NCBI RefSeq assembly: GCF_004025535.1
Contig: NZ_QJRG01000034.1
Span: forward strand, 496,001 to 560,000
Reading direction: 5' to 3'
Origin: Pseudomonas alkylphenolica
GTDB taxonomy: Bacteria; Pseudomonadota; Gammaproteobacteria; Pseudomonadales; Pseudomonadaceae
DNA: 64,000 bases
A program made the position numbers and the translations under genes. Under the pieces are notes generated by a model. It did no database searches. It was not told the DNA's origin and saw only the letters and a list, made by a program, of their open reading frames with translations. Position 1 is the first letter of the stretch, and every line of letters starts with the position of its first letter. This document shows positions 1-11,443 of the stretch, one piece after another.

Positions 1-2620
<2,620 letters not shown>

Positions 2621-2626
2621 GTGATT

Positions 2627-2662
2627 GCCGGCCAGCCACGCTTGCGGGCGTGACTGGCCGGC
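2627..2662. terminator. strong hairpin between pepA and holC
   Basis: GCCGGCCAGCCACGC (2627-2641) pairs with GCGTGACTGGCCGGC (2648-2662) around a 6-nt loop: 15 positions, one C-A mismatch. No T-run follows, and holC starts only 10 nt later, so it is more likely an RNA-stabilising or attenuating element, or a REP-like palindrome, than a full terminator. Confidence 0.5.
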
Positions 2663-2671
2663 AGGCTAACC

Positions 2672-3100
2672 ATGAGCAAAGTCGACTTCTACATTCTGCC
2701 CAGCGACGCGCCCTCGGCGCGCCTGGATTTCGCCTGCAAACTCTGCGACAAAGCCTGGCGCATGGGGCATCAGGTTTACCTGCATTGCACCGATGCAGCC
2801 CAGCGCGACGAACTGGATGCCCGCCTGTGGGCCTTCAAGGGTGAAGCATTTGTGCCGCACAATGGCGCCGAAGAGCAGCCCCAGGGCAGCGTGGTGCTGG
2901 GCCTGGGAGACGATCCCGGTAGCCATCAGGACCTGCTGATCAACCTTGACCTCAAGGTTCCACCCTTCGCCGCACGTTTTGCCCGTATCGCCGAGATCGT
3001 GGTCGAAGAGCCGACGATTCGCCAGGCGGCCCGAGAGAGTTTCCGTTTCTACCGCGAACAGGGCTATGCTCTGCAAGATCACCGCTTACAGCGACTCTGA
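2672..3100 (+). CDS. holC: DNA polymerase III subunit chi
   Basis: Chi subunit of the DNA polymerase III clamp-loader assembly; in the known complex it binds psi (HolD) and the C-terminal tail of SSB, tethering the replisome to SSB-coated lagging strand. The 142-aa product begins MSKVDFYILPSD and carries the usual chi pattern: an early DFACKLCDKAWRMGHQVYLHC block, then ARLWAF and FVPHN, then a conserved P.F..RFARIAEIV stretch. Length is typical. It lies between pepA and a small ORF starting 5 nt after its stop, a genus-typical order, and is probably cotranscribed with them. Confidence 0.94.
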   Translation: MSKVDFYILPSDAPSARLDFACKLCDKAWRMGHQVYLHCTDAAQRDELDARLWAFKGEAFVPHNGAEEQPQGSVVLGLGDDPGSHQDLLINLDLKVPPFAARFARIAEIVVEEPTIRQAARESFRFYREQGYALQDHRLQRL

Positions 3101-3105
3101 AGACA

Positions 3106-3465
3106 ATGGACAAACCCACTCCCATACCCCAGTCCGCGCACCTGCTGGACGACCTTGAGTCGATCCGTCAATTGCTGGGGGACGATTCCCTTGAACCCCC
3201 TTTGCTGACCGACACCGTCGAGGAGCAGATTCCGCTGCTGCTCGAAGAGGCCGAGCCCGCACCTGCTGTTGTGGCGCAGCCGGCCGTCGAAACGCCTATA
3301 GACCCGCAGGCCAAGCGCCAGGAGCTGCTGTTGCACCTGGACAGCGAACTGCGCGCAGCGGCGCAATCGATCATGCAGGATGTGATCAACGACTTCACCC
3401 CGCACATCGAGAACGAGATCAAGCGGCGCCTTGATGCCCGGCTCGAGCGTCTGCTCAATCCGTAA
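3106..3465 (+). CDS. conserved Pseudomonas protein of unknown function (119 aa)
   Basis: I do not recognise a functional family. The product is acidic in its first half (MDKPTPIPQSAHLLDDLESI, then runs of E, P and V), followed by a basic, probably helical C-terminal half with EIKRRLDARLERLLNP at the end. No signal peptide or membrane segment is visible. The start is only 5 nt after the holC stop, which argues for translational coupling and a real gene. Small ORFs of this kind sit between holC and valS in other pseudomonads, so it is likely conserved. A disordered N-terminus plus a helical tail would suit a protein-protein adaptor, but that is inference only. Confidence 0.8.
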   Translation: MDKPTPIPQSAHLLDDLESIRQLLGDDSLEPPLLTDTVEEQIPLLLEEAEPAPAVVAQPAVETPIDPQAKRQELLLHLDSELRAAAQSIMQDVINDFTPHIENEIKRRLDARLERLLNP

Positions 3466-3484
3466 ACCACTCCAGCCTTCTAGT

Positions 3485-3547
3485 GACAAGCCAGAGCCGT
3501 GCGGCGCTCTGTGCTTGCAGCTTGTCGCTTGAAGCTTGCCGCTTCGT
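3485..3547. repeat. GCTTGNN heptamer array with flanking inverted repeat upstream of valS
   Basis: Positions 3513-3547 read as five 7-bp units: GCTTGCA, GCTTGTC, GCTTGAA, GCTTGCC and a degenerate GCTTCGT. Just before it, GACAAGC (3485-3491) is the inverse of GCTTGTC (3520-3526), and CAGAGC (3492-3497) pairs with GCTCTG (3506-3511), so a stem-loop can enclose the first copies. The array runs directly into a TATACT (3548-3553) that could be the valS -10 box. Confidence 0.7.
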
Positions 3548-3594
3548 TATACTCTCCGGCTTTCCTGAATAAATGCCATAGGGTCCCGCCGCGC

Positions 3595-6441
3595 ATGGAT
3601 AAGACCTACCAGCCGCACGCTATTGAAACTTCCTGGTACAACACCTGGGAGTCCGAGAATTATTTCGCTCCGCAAGGCGCGGGCGATTCCTACACCATCA
3701 TGATTCCGCCGCCGAACGTCACCGGCAGCCTGCACATGGGCCATGGCTTCAACAACGCGATCATGGACGCCCTGATCCGTTTCCGCCGCATGCAAGGCCG
3801 CAACACCTTGTGGCAGCCCGGTACCGACCACGCCGGTATCGCCACCCAGATGCTCGTCGAGCGCCAGCTTGAGGCCAAGGGCCAGAGCCGCCACGACCTG
3901 GGTCGCGAGAAATTCCTGGAGAAAGTCTGGGAATGGAAGGATCAGTCCGGTGGCAACATCAGCCGCCAGATTCGCCGCCTGGGCTCGTCGGTAGACTGGA
4001 GCCGTGAGCGTTTCACCATGGACGACGGCCTGTCTGAAGCGGTCAAGGAAGCATTCGTGCGCCTGCACGAAGACGGCCTGATCTACCGCGGCAAGCGCCT
4101 GGTCAACTGGGACACCAAGCTGCACACGGCGATCTCCGACCTCGAAGTGGAAAACCATGACGAGAAAGGCCACCTGTGGAATCTGCGCTACCCGCTGGCT
4201 GATGGCGCCAAGACCGCCGACGGCAAAGACTACCTGATCGTCGCCACCACCCGTCCGGAAACCATGCTCGGCGACGCCGCCGTGGCCGTGAACCCCGAAG
4301 ACGAACGCTACAAGGCACTGATTGGCAAATTCGTCGAACTGCCGCTGGTTGGCCGTCGTATCCCGATCATCGCCGATGACTACTGCGACCCCGAGTTCGG
4401 TACCGGTTGCGTGAAGATCACCCCGGCTCACGACTTCAACGACTATGAAGTCGGCAAGCGCCACAACCTGCCACTGCTGAACATCTTCGACAAGAACGCC
4501 TTCGTGCTGCCGGCAGCGCAAGTGTTCAATCTCGACGGCAGCGTCAACGAAAGCATCGACGCCACCCTGCCTGCTCAATACGCCGGTCTCGACCGCTTTG
4601 TTGCCCGCAAGCAGATTGTTGCCGACTTTGATGCCGCCGGCCTGCTGGTCAGCGTCGACGACCACGCTCTGAAAGTACCAAAGGGCGACCGCTCCGGCAC
4701 CATCATCGAGCCGTGGCTGACCGACCAGTGGTACGTTTCGACCAAGCCTCTGGCTGAGCCGGCCATTGCCGCCGTCGAAGACGGCCGCATCCAGTTCGTG
4801 CCCAAGCAGTACGAGAACATGTACTTCTCCTGGATGCGCGACATCCAGGACTGGTGCATCAGCCGCCAGCTGTGGTGGGGCCACCGTATCCCGGCCTGGT
4901 ACGACGAGTCCGGCAAGGTCTATGTGGGCCGTAGCGAAGAAGAAGTCCGCGCCAAGCACAACCTCGGTGCCGACGTGGTCCTGAACCAGGACAACGACGT
5001 GCTCGACACCTGGTTCAGCTCGGGCCTGTGGACCTTCTCGACCCTGGGCTGGCCGCAGCAGACCGAATTCCTCAAGACCTTCCACTCCACCGACGTACTG
5101 GTCACCGGTTTCGACATCATTTTCTTCTGGGTCGCCCGGATGATCATGCTGACCATGCACCTGGTGAAGAACGAAGACGGCACGCCGCAAGTGCCGTTCA
5201 AGACGGTCTACGTCCATGGTCTGGTGCGTGACGGCCAGGGCCAGAAGATGTCCAAGTCCAAGGGCAACGTCCTTGACCCGCTGGATATCGTCGACGGCAT
5301 CACCCTCGACGCACTGCTGGAAAAACGTACCAGCGGCATGATGCAGCCCAAACTTGCCGAGAAAATCGCCAAGCAGACCAAGGCTGAATTCCCCGAGGGT
5401 ATCGCCAGCTACGGCACCGACGCCCTGCGCTTCACCTTCTGCTCGCTGGCGTCCACCGGTCGCGACATCAAGTTCGACATGGGCCGCGTCGAAGGCTATC
5501 GCAACTTCTGCAACAAGATCTGGAACGCCGCGCGCTACGTGCTGGACAAGGGTGAAGACTGCGGCCAGAACGGCGAAGCCTACGAGCTGTCGCTGGCGGA
5601 TCGCTGGATCATCTCCCAGTTGCAACGCACCGAAGCCGAAGTCACCCGCCAGCTCGAGCAGTTCCGCTTCGACCTGGCTGCCCAGGCGCTCTACGAGTTC
5701 ATCTGGAACCAGTACTGCGACTGGTACCTGGAACTGTCCAAGCCTGTGCTGTGGGACGAGAATGCCCCGGTCGAACGTGCCCGCGGCACCCGTCGCACCC
5801 TGGTGCGCGTACTGGAAGTGGCGCTGCGCCTGGCGCATCCGTTCATGCCGTTCATCACCGAAGAAATCTGGCAGCGCCTGGCGCCGCTGGCTGGCGCACA
5901 AGGCAAGACCATCATGCTGCAGCCGTGGCCGGTGGCCAACGAAAGCCGTATCGATGCCGCTGCCGAAGGCGACATCGAATGGCTCAAGGAGCTGATGCTC
6001 GGCGTGCGCAACATCCGCGGCGAGATGAACATCGGCCCGGGCAAGCCACTGCAACTGTTCCTCAAGAATGCCAGCGCCGAAGACCAGCGCCGCCTGCAGG
6101 AAAACGAAGCGCTGCTGAAGAAGCTGGCGAAGATCGAATCCTTCACCGTGCTGGGCGAACAGGACGAAGCACCGCTGAGCGCCACTGCGCTGGTCGGTGA
6201 CCTGCAAGTACTGGTACCGATGGCCGGTCTGATCGATAAAGATGCCGAGCTGGCGCGCCTGAACAAGGAAATTCAGCGCCTGCAGGGTGAAGTCCAGCGC
6301 GTGGGCGGCAAGCTGTCCAACGCGGCCTTCGTCGACAAGGCTCCGCCTGCGGTAATCGACAAGGAACGCGCCAAGCTGGCCGAGGCCGAACAGGCCCTGG
6401 CCAACTTCACCGAGCAGCATGCGCGGATTGCCGCACTGTAA
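3595..6441 (+). CDS. valS: valyl-tRNA synthetase
   Basis: Class Ia aminoacyl-tRNA synthetase charging tRNA-Val and hydrolysing mischarged Thr-tRNA-Val in its CP1 editing domain. Seen in the 948-aa product: the HIGH-type motif as HMGH near residue 46 within [14 protein letters not shown], the KMSKS motif near residues 550-554 ([10 protein letters not shown]), an editing domain between them with [11 protein letters not shown], the anticodon-binding domain, and a C-terminal coiled coil ([19 protein letters not shown]) usual for ValRS. The frame is open further upstream, but homologous sequence begins at MDKTYQPH (3595). Length is normal for gammaproteobacteria. Confidence 0.97.
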   Translation: MDKTYQPHAIETSWYNTWESENYFAPQGAGDSYTIMIPPPNVTGSLHMGHGFNNAIMDALIRFRRMQGRNTLWQPGTDHAGIATQMLVERQLEAKGQSRHDLGREKFLEKVWEWKDQSGGNISRQIRRLGSSVDWSRERFTMDDGLSEAVKEAFVRLHEDGLIYRGKRLVNWDTKLHTAISDLEVENHDEKGHLWNLRYPLADGAKTADGKDYLIVATTRPETMLGDAAVAVNPEDERYKALIGKFVELPLVGRRIPIIADDYCDPEFGTGCVKITPAHDFNDYEVGKRHNLPLLNIFDKNAFVLPAAQVFNLDGSVNESIDATLPAQYAGLDRFVARKQIVADFDAAGLLVSVDDHALKVPKGDRSGTIIEPWLTDQWYVSTKPLAEPAIAAVEDGRIQFVPKQYENMYFSWMRDIQDWCISRQLWWGHRIPAWYDESGKVYVGRSEEEVRAKHNLGADVVLNQDNDVLDTWFSSGLWTFSTLGWPQQTEFLKTFHSTDVLVTGFDIIFFWVARMIMLTMHLVKNEDGTPQVPFKTVYVHGLVRDGQGQKMSKSKGNVLDPLDIVDGITLDALLEKRTSGMMQPKLAEKIAKQTKAEFPEGIASYGTDALRFTFCSLASTGRDIKFDMGRVEGYRNFCNKIWNAARYVLDKGEDCGQNGEAYELSLADRWIISQLQRTEAEVTRQLEQFRFDLAAQALYEFIWNQYCDWYLELSKPVLWDENAPVERARGTRRTLVRVLEVALRLAHPFMPFITEEIWQRLAPLAGAQGKTIMLQPWPVANESRIDAAAEGDIEWLKELMLGVRNIRGEMNIGPGKPLQLFLKNASAEDQRRLQENEALLKKLAKIESFTVLGEQDEAPLSATALVGDLQVLVPMAGLIDKDAELARLNKEIQRLQGEVQRVGGKLSNAAFVDKAPPAVIDKERAKLAEAEQALANFTEQHARIAAL

Positions 6442-6464
6442 CGATCGCTGACCTCAGTGACGCC

Positions 6465-6530
6465 ATCGCGGGCAACGCCCGCCCCCACAGGATCATGTGT
6501 CAACCTGTGGGGGCGGACGTTGCCCGCGAT
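6465..6530. repeat. REP-type palindrome pair between valS and rlmF
   Basis: Two inverted arms, 6465-6491 and 6504-6530, each carry the P. putida-type REP core (CGCGGGCAACG...CCCCCACAGG), slightly degenerate, separated by a 12-nt spacer. The transcript could form a very stable hairpin of about 25 bp. Such elements are known to stabilise upstream mRNA and to be mobilised by REP-associated tyrosine transposases; none is encoded here. Confidence 0.85.
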
Positions 6531-6550
6531 GCTTTTCACCGGACCCAAAG

Positions 6551-7513
6551 ATGACCACACCGAGCAAACCGACCCTGCACCCGCGCAACCGCCACCAGGG
6601 TCGCTACAACTTTCCCGAGCTGATCAAGAGCAGTCCCGAGCTGGGCCGGTTCATGATCACCAACCCCCATGGCAAGCCGAGCATCGACTTTGCCAACCCC
6701 GACGCTGTCCGGGTGTTCAACCGAGCCCTGCTCAAGGCCCAATACGGCATCCAGCACTGGGACATCCCGGCCGACTACCTGTGCCCGCCGATTCCCGGCC
6801 GCGCCGACTACATCCACGTAGCCGCCGACCTGCTGGCACTTGATAACAACGGCGAGATTCCCCGCGGCGCCCAGGTGCGTGTCCTGGACGTCGGCGTGGG
6901 TGCCAACTGCATCTATCCGTTGCTGGGCCACAGCGACTACCGTTGGCGCTTTCTCGGCTCGGACATCGACAGCACCGCGCTGGCCGCCGCCAAAGCCATC
7001 GTCCAGGCCAACGGCCTGGATAAGGCCATCAGTTTGCGCCAGCAAAGCAACCGCAAGCACATCCTCCTCGGCCTGCTCAAGGATGACGAGCGCTACGAGC
7101 TGACCCTGTGTAACCCGCCCTTCCACGCCTCGCGTGAAGAAGCCACCCGCGGCAGCCAGCGCAAGTGGCGCGCCCTGGGCAAGGCCGACCCCAAGCGCAA
7201 GTTGCCTGTATTGAACTTTGGCGGGCAGAACAACGAGCTGTGGTGCGAAGGCGGCGAAATCCGCTTTGTCAGCCAGTTGGTGGCGGAAAGTGCTGCGCTC
7301 GGCCAGCAAGTGCTGTGGTTCACCTCACTGGTATCCAAAGCCTCCAACCTGCCCGGTATCCAGGCTGCGCTCAAGAAGGCCGGCGCTGCCGACCTGCAGG
7401 TCGTTGAGATGGGCCAGGGGCAGAAGCAGAGCCGCATGGTGGCCTGGACCTTCCAGGATGCCAATGCCCGCCAGTTGTGGCGCCAGCAACGCTGGACCAG
7501 CCAGAAGGCATAA
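6551..7513 (+). CDS. rlmF: 23S rRNA (adenine(1618)-N6)-methyltransferase RlmF
   Basis: SAM-dependent methyltransferase that modifies A1618 of 23S rRNA (E. coli YbiN family). The 320-aa product shows the family start ([10 protein letters not shown]), a SAM-binding motif [15 protein letters not shown] near residue 113, and the N6-adenine catalytic motif NPPF near residue 187 ([14 protein letters not shown]), followed by the family stretch [16 protein letters not shown]. The frame is open from 6497, but that stretch lies in the REP element; the ATG at 6551 fits the family N-terminus. It stands alone, ending in a clear terminator. Confidence 0.94.
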   Translation: MTTPSKPTLHPRNRHQGRYNFPELIKSSPELGRFMITNPHGKPSIDFANPDAVRVFNRALLKAQYGIQHWDIPADYLCPPIPGRADYIHVAADLLALDNNGEIPRGAQVRVLDVGVGANCIYPLLGHSDYRWRFLGSDIDSTALAAAKAIVQANGLDKAISLRQQSNRKHILLGLLKDDERYELTLCNPPFHASREEATRGSQRKWRALGKADPKRKLPVLNFGGQNNELWCEGGEIRFVSQLVAESAALGQQVLWFTSLVSKASNLPGIQAALKKAGAADLQVVEMGQGQKQSRMVAWTFQDANARQLWRQQRWTSQKA

Positions 7514-7550
7514 AAAAACCGCGTCCGGGCAACCCGGACGCGGTTTTTTT
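7514..7550. terminator. bidirectional Rho-independent terminator
   Basis: The arms CCGCGTCCGGG and CCCGGACGCGG enclose a CAA loop, with an A-run on the left and a T-run on the right, so it can end both rlmF (plus) and the convergent hupN transcript (minus). Confidence 0.93.
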
Positions 7551-7564
7551 CAAACTGCTTACAA

Positions 7565-7846
7565 TTACTTGTTAACAGCGTCGGTCAGCACTTTGGCTGG
7601 CACGAACTTGACGACTTTCTTGGCAGCGATTTCGATGGCAGCGCCAGTCGAAGGGTTGCGGCCGGTACGGGCAGGACGCTCGGTGATTTTCAGCTTGCCA
7701 ATGCCTGGCAGAGTGATTTCGCTGCCATTTTCCAGTTGATCAGCAACGATCTGACCCAGCTGCTCCAGAGCGTTACGCGCGGTGGTTTTCGGCGCGTCGA
7801 TAGCTTCGGCGATGTCGGCGATCAGTTGGTCTTTGGTCAATGCCAT
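7565..7846 (-). CDS. hupN: HU-family nucleoid DNA-binding protein (HupN type)
   Basis: Small histone-like protein that bends and compacts DNA as a dimer. The 93-aa product has the HU/IHF fold: a helical N-terminus (MALTKDQLIADIAEAIDAPK), then ITLPGIGKLKI and the beta-arm region RPARTGRNPSTG, whose RNP tip intercalates DNA. Its sequence differs from the HupA/HupB start MNKSELI and matches the third HU form of pseudomonads, called HupN in P. putida; that paralogue assignment is from memory of the family. It is convergent with rlmF and head to head with ndpA, another nucleoid-associated protein. Confidence 0.9.
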   Translation of the reverse strand: MALTKDQLIADIAEAIDAPKTTARNALEQLGQIVADQLENGSEITLPGIGKLKITERPARTGRNPSTGAAIEIAAKKVVKFVPAKVLTDAVNK

Positions 7847-8252
7847 GGTGGTGTTCCTTCCCTATCAATTCAGTGAGTATGCAGAGTGCTGCGTCAGTCA
7901 TCGAGCCAGACCTGCGGGAAACCGGCGGTCCAGTGTTAAAACCCTGTCAATCGCGTATGTAGATACGCAAAACAGCGTTTGGTTCGACGCGACGCGAGCG
8001 ACCTGCCAGCAATGCGCCACACACGGGGCGCAAGACCGGGCAAAACTACCACAGGAACGGATAAATATCCGCTGCTGGCAGGGCAAATCTTCAGGTTTTT
8101 CGGGGCTTTGAGCGAAAAAACGCAAAAAACTGAACAAAAAACGAACAACAGACATTTCAGCCAACATCTGGCCGCAGAATCACCTCCTGCCTGAGGTACA
8201 CTTGCCGACTTTGCAACGCGGCCTGCACCGCCCATTTTCAACCGAGAATCCC
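7847..8252. other. long divergent intergenic region between hupN and ndpA
   Basis: No convincing gene in these 406 bp; the short frames here overlap on both strands and lack coding character. The stretch 8080-8160 is A-rich compared with the rest of the window and could be intrinsically curved. GCGTAT (7953-7958) and ATACGC (7963-7968) form a small inverted repeat. A perfect minus-strand TTGACA (7945-7950) has no fitting -10 box. TACACT at 8197-8202 could be a weak -10 for ndpA. Confidence 0.6.
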
Positions 8253-9260
8253 ATGCCGATCCGTCATTGCATCGTCCACCTGATTGACAAGAAACCCGAT
8301 GGCAGCCCTGCCGTGCTGCACGCACGCGACACGGAACTGGCCGAGTCCAGCGCCATCGAGAATCTTCTGGCCGACCTCAACGACAACTACAACGCCAAAC
8401 AAGGCAAAGCCTGGGGCTTCTTCCATGCCGAGTCTGGCGCCCATCCGTTCAGCGGCTGGCTCAAGGAGTACCTCGATGCCGGCAGCACGTTTACCGCGTT
8501 CAGCCGGGTAGCCGTCGAGCACCTGCAAAAGCTGATGGAGGAATCCAACCTCTCGGTAGGGGGCCACGTATTGTTCGCCCACTATCAGCAAGGCATGACC
8601 GACTACCTCGTCATCGCGCTGCTGCACCACAGTGAAGGGGTGGCGGTGAACGCCGAGCTGGACGTCACACCGTCCCGTCACCTGGACCTGGGGCAACTGC
8701 ACCTGGCAGCACGGATCAACCTCTCCGAGTGGCAGAACAACAAAACCTCGAAGCAGTACATTTCCTTCATCAAGGGCAAGAACGGCAAAAAAGTCTCGGA
8801 GTACTTCCGCGACTTTATCGGCTGCCAGGAAGGCGTCGACGGCCCGGGCGAGACCCGCACCCTACTCAAGGCCTTCAGCGACTTCGTCGAGAGTGAAGAC
8901 CTGCCCGAAGAGGCCGCCCGCGAAAAGACCCAGACCCTGGTCGACTATGCCACCAGCCAGACCAAGGCCGGCGAGCCGGTAACCCTCGAAGAGCTTTCCG
9001 GCCTGATCGACGAAGAGCGCCCCCGGGCCTTTTACGAACACATCCGTAACAAGGACTACGGCCTGTCGCCAGAAATCCCGGCAGACAAGCGCACCATCAA
9101 CCAGTTCCGCCGCTTCACCGGCCGGGCCGAAGGCCTGTCGATCAGCTTCGAGGCGCACCTGCTGGGTTCGAAGATCGAATATGACGAAGAGGCCGGCACC
9201 TTGATCATCAAGGGCCTGCCGACGCAGCTCACCGATCAGCTCAAGCGTCGCAAGGACTGA
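8253..9260 (+). CDS. ndpA: nucleoid-associated protein NdpA/YejK
   Basis: Member of the YejK/NdpA family, abundant proteins found with the bacterial nucleoid. The product of 335 aa starts [19 protein letters not shown], typical of the family, and contains [15 protein letters not shown] and [26 protein letters not shown], both well-conserved blocks. No membrane segment or signal peptide. The start at 8253 is set by family similarity, since the frame is open farther upstream. Its last 20 bases overlap the end of the convergent GIY-YIG gene. Confidence 0.93.
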   Translation: MPIRHCIVHLIDKKPDGSPAVLHARDTELAESSAIENLLADLNDNYNAKQGKAWGFFHAESGAHPFSGWLKEYLDAGSTFTAFSRVAVEHLQKLMEESNLSVGGHVLFAHYQQGMTDYLVIALLHHSEGVAVNAELDVTPSRHLDLGQLHLAARINLSEWQNNKTSKQYISFIKGKNGKKVSEYFRDFIGCQEGVDGPGETRTLLKAFSDFVESEDLPEEAAREKTQTLVDYATSQTKAGEPVTLEELSGLIDEERPRAFYEHIRNKDYGLSPEIPADKRTINQFRRFTGRAEGLSISFEAHLLGSKIEYDEEAGTLIIKGLPTQLTDQLKRRKD

Positions 9261-9540
9261 CTGCCACGAAGGAAGCCACCAGGGCTTCCTTCGCACTTTT
9301 GCGCAGTTTTTTCACCAGCCGCTCCTGACGCAAGGCTTCTGCCTTGCTTGGCCAGCTTTCGAAATAAACCAGCGCCACCGCAGGGCTGGTACTGAAGTAC
9401 CGCGCACCCTGGCCTTTTTGATGGGCGATGAAACGCCGTTGCGGGTTATCGCTGATACCGCAATACAGCGCGCCATTGGCGGCACGTACCAGGTAGACAT
9501 ACCAGGGTTTGCCGGAGGTATCGGTAGAGGTTTGGGTCAC
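9241..9540 (-). CDS. GIY-YIG domain nuclease-family protein (UPF0213 type)
   Basis: Small single-domain protein of 99 aa with a GIY-YIG fold. The motif is seen as [20 protein letters not shown], followed by the conserved Arg of [17 protein letters not shown] and the downstream helix [14 protein letters not shown]. Members of this uncharacterised YhbQ-like group are close to DNA-damage or nucleotide-processing nucleases, but the substrate is not established. The C-terminal coding end overlaps ndpA tail to tail by 20 bp. Likely monocistronic. Confidence 0.87.
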   Translation of the reverse strand: MTQTSTDTSGKPWYVYLVRAANGALYCGISDNPQRRFIAHQKGQGARYFSTSPAVALVYFESWPSKAEALRQERLVKKLRKSAKEALVASFVAVSPCDA

Positions 9541-9580
9541 GGTTGGCGCTATTGAACGGCAAAGGGTACAGCTTACCCGT

Positions 9581-10051
9581 TCAGCGCGCGGCCTGAAACG
9601 CGCGCAAGCCCTTCAGCGCCTGGTGACGCACCTTGCCCTGAACCAGCGGTGTCCAGCCCAGCAACACGCCCTTGGCCCCCAACGCCTGTCGCGACCAGCG
9701 CCAGAGGTCAAAGCTGTCGTGATGCTCGCAGATCTTGCCGTCACGAAAAACAAAGCGCGCCTGGATGTCATTGATCACGATACGGCCGGTCTGGCTGAAC
9801 AGGTATGTGGCAACCCAGTGAGCAGAACCACTACGCTCATCGGCGCTGACGTCGTCGAAGGTCAGGGAAAAGTCCTTGGCACGGGTGGTGAGCATGCGCC
9901 ACATGTCGCCGGCATCCTTGCCGCGCAAGGTGCCGAACGCCGGGTCGCTGAAAATGATGTCAGCGCTGTAGCAGGCAATCATCGCGTCGGCGTCCAGGCG
10001 CTGGAAAGCCTCGTAGAAGCGTGTGATCAAAGCTCTGTGGGCGTCGCTCAT
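9581..10051 (-). CDS. NTF2-like/SnoaL-like domain protein
   Basis: A 156-aa cytosolic protein with the cone-shaped NTF2-like fold signature: N-terminal helix [24 protein letters not shown], then [20 protein letters not shown], and the strand-rich end [29 protein letters not shown] cut into short conserved pieces. The family includes polyketide cyclases, ketosteroid isomerase-like enzymes and ligand binders, so function cannot be assigned. It stands alone between the GIY-YIG gene and the MFS transporter gene, both on the same strand. Confidence 0.82.
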   Translation of the reverse strand: MSDAHRALITRFYEAFQRLDADAMIACYSADIIFSDPAFGTLRGKDAGDMWRMLTTRAKDFSLTFDDVSADERSGSAHWVATYLFSQTGRIVINDIQARFVFRDGKICEHHDSFDLWRWSRQALGAKGVLLGWTPLVQGKVRHQALKGLRAFQAAR

Positions 10052-10144
10052 GAGGCGAGTCCGTTTCCGTGGAAGTAGACCCGCACGATAGTCCGACCGT
10101 ATGGCAAAAAGCTACGGGCATTTGCCCGATGAATACCAAAGGCT

Positions 10145-11428
10145 TCAGACCCGTTCGCTGACCACTTGCACATGCAGGTTACGCCCGGCTTTCAAACCAA
10201 AGGCGATGGCGCCGATACCCAGTACCGCGAAGATCCAGCCAACGGCGTTCCAGCCACCGGTCAGGTCATGCACCAGGCCCACTGCAAACGGCCCCATGGA
10301 AGCCAGCGTGTAACCGACGCCCTGGGCCATGCTCGACAGGTTCGCCGCGACGTGGGCGTCTTTGGAGCGCAGGACGATCAGGGTCAATGCCAGGGCGAAG
10401 GTGCCGCCCTGCCCCAGCCCAAGCACGATTGCCCAGCCCCACAGCCCGTCCAGTGGCGCATACAGGCAGCCGAACAGGCCGGCGAGGGCCAGGAGCATGA
10501 CCACGACAATCACCAGGCGCTGATCCTTGCCACGCGTGGCCAGCCACGGTGCGCTGAGCGAACTGATCAACTGCACGATCACCGAACCGGACAGCACCAG
10601 ACCCGCCTGGGTCGGCGACAGTCCACGACCGATGAGGATCGACGGCAGCCAGCCGAAAACGATGTACGCCAGTGACGACTGCAGCCCCATATACAGGGTG
10701 ACCTGCCAGGCCAGTGGATCGCGCAGCAGGCCGCGCACCCGATAGGCCACATGGTGGGCACCATGGCCCTGTCGCGCTTGCGGCAACCAGATCAGCGCGG
10801 CCACCAGCGCGGGTATCAGCCAAAAACCCAGGCCCAGCGACCAGCTGTCGCCGAAATGCTCGCTCAGCGGCACCGTCGCCCCCGCGGCCATCGCCGCGCC
10901 CAGGCACAGCGCCATGGTGTAGACCCCGGTCAAGGTACCGGCGTGCTTGGGAAAGTCGCGCTTCACGATACCCGGCAACAACACCCCGATGACACCAATG
11001 CTGGCGCCCGCCATGATGCTGCCAACGAACACGCCAGTGCTGCCGAACGCGCTACGCACAGCGATACCGGCAGCCAGGGTGAGGAGAATGCCGAGGATCA
11101 CCCGCTCGCTGCCAAAGCGCCGCGCCAGGATCGGCGCCAAGGGTGCAAACAACCCCAGGCAGAGTACCGGCAAGGTGGTCAGCAAACCCGCCTCAGAGGC
11201 GCTCAGACCGAGGCTGTCGGAGACCTGACTGAGCAGCGGCGCCATGCTCGAAAGTGCCGGACGCAAATTCAGCGCTACCAGTACAAGGCCAAGTAGCAAC
11301 AACCAGGGGCGCACAAGCAGCACCGGCTGTTGTTGCACCTGTTCGTCGTCGGCTTCAGCGTCGATCAACAGTTCTTCCAGCTCCGGCCCGTTAGGCGGCT
11401 GGGTGTTTCGGGCGTTGTCATACGACAT
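10145..11428 (-). CDS. MFS transporter, CynX/NimT-like
   Basis: Predicted twelve-segment inner-membrane transporter of 427 aa. After an acidic, Gln-rich cytosolic leader of about 40 residues (EELLIDAEADDEQVQQQ), the first membrane segment reads LLLLGLVLVALNLRPALSS; the NLRPA motif is characteristic of the CynX/NimT/YeaN branch of the major facilitator superfamily. Substrates in this branch include cyanate and nitroimidazoles, but the substrate here cannot be read from sequence. The gene starts 15 bp after the end of the upstream GntR-type regulator gene, so the two are probably one operon with the regulator controlling the transporter. Confidence 0.88.
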   Translation of the reverse strand: MSYDNARNTQPPNGPELEELLIDAEADDEQVQQQPVLLVRPWLLLLGLVLVALNLRPALSSMAPLLSQVSDSLGLSASEAGLLTTLPVLCLGLFAPLAPILARRFGSERVILGILLTLAAGIAVRSAFGSTGVFVGSIMAGASIGVIGVLLPGIVKRDFPKHAGTLTGVYTMALCLGAAMAAGATVPLSEHFGDSWSLGLGFWLIPALVAALIWLPQARQGHGAHHVAYRVRGLLRDPLAWQVTLYMGLQSSLAYIVFGWLPSILIGRGLSPTQAGLVLSGSVIVQLISSLSAPWLATRGKDQRLVIVVVMLLALAGLFGCLYAPLDGLWGWAIVLGLGQGGTFALALTLIVLRSKDAHVAANLSSMAQGVGYTLASMGPFAVGLVHDLTGGWNAVGWIFAVLGIGAIAFGLKAGRNLHVQVVSERV

Positions 11429-11443
11429 GGCGGTCTCGCAAAG

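Noticed and set aside
3466..3594. T-box or attenuator for valS
   Set aside because: No T-box consensus, specifier loop or Val-rich leader peptide; T-boxes are not expected in gammaproteobacteria.
3547..6420. 957-aa open frame antisense to valS
   Set aside because: Third-position GC bias of a real gene leaves the opposite strand open; the protein has no recognisable domain and valS is certain.
7922..7950. Perfect TTGACA as -35 of a hupN promoter
   Set aside because: No acceptable -10 hexamer lies 15-19 bp downstream (CGCCGG at 17 bp), so the match alone is not enough.
7975..8010. GGTTCGACGC resembling a tRNA T-loop
   Set aside because: No acceptor, D or anticodon stems can be built around it.
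7898..8325. Small proteins between hupN and ndpA
   Set aside because: Frames overlap on both strands, are Arg/Cys-rich without domain character, and lack ribosome sites.
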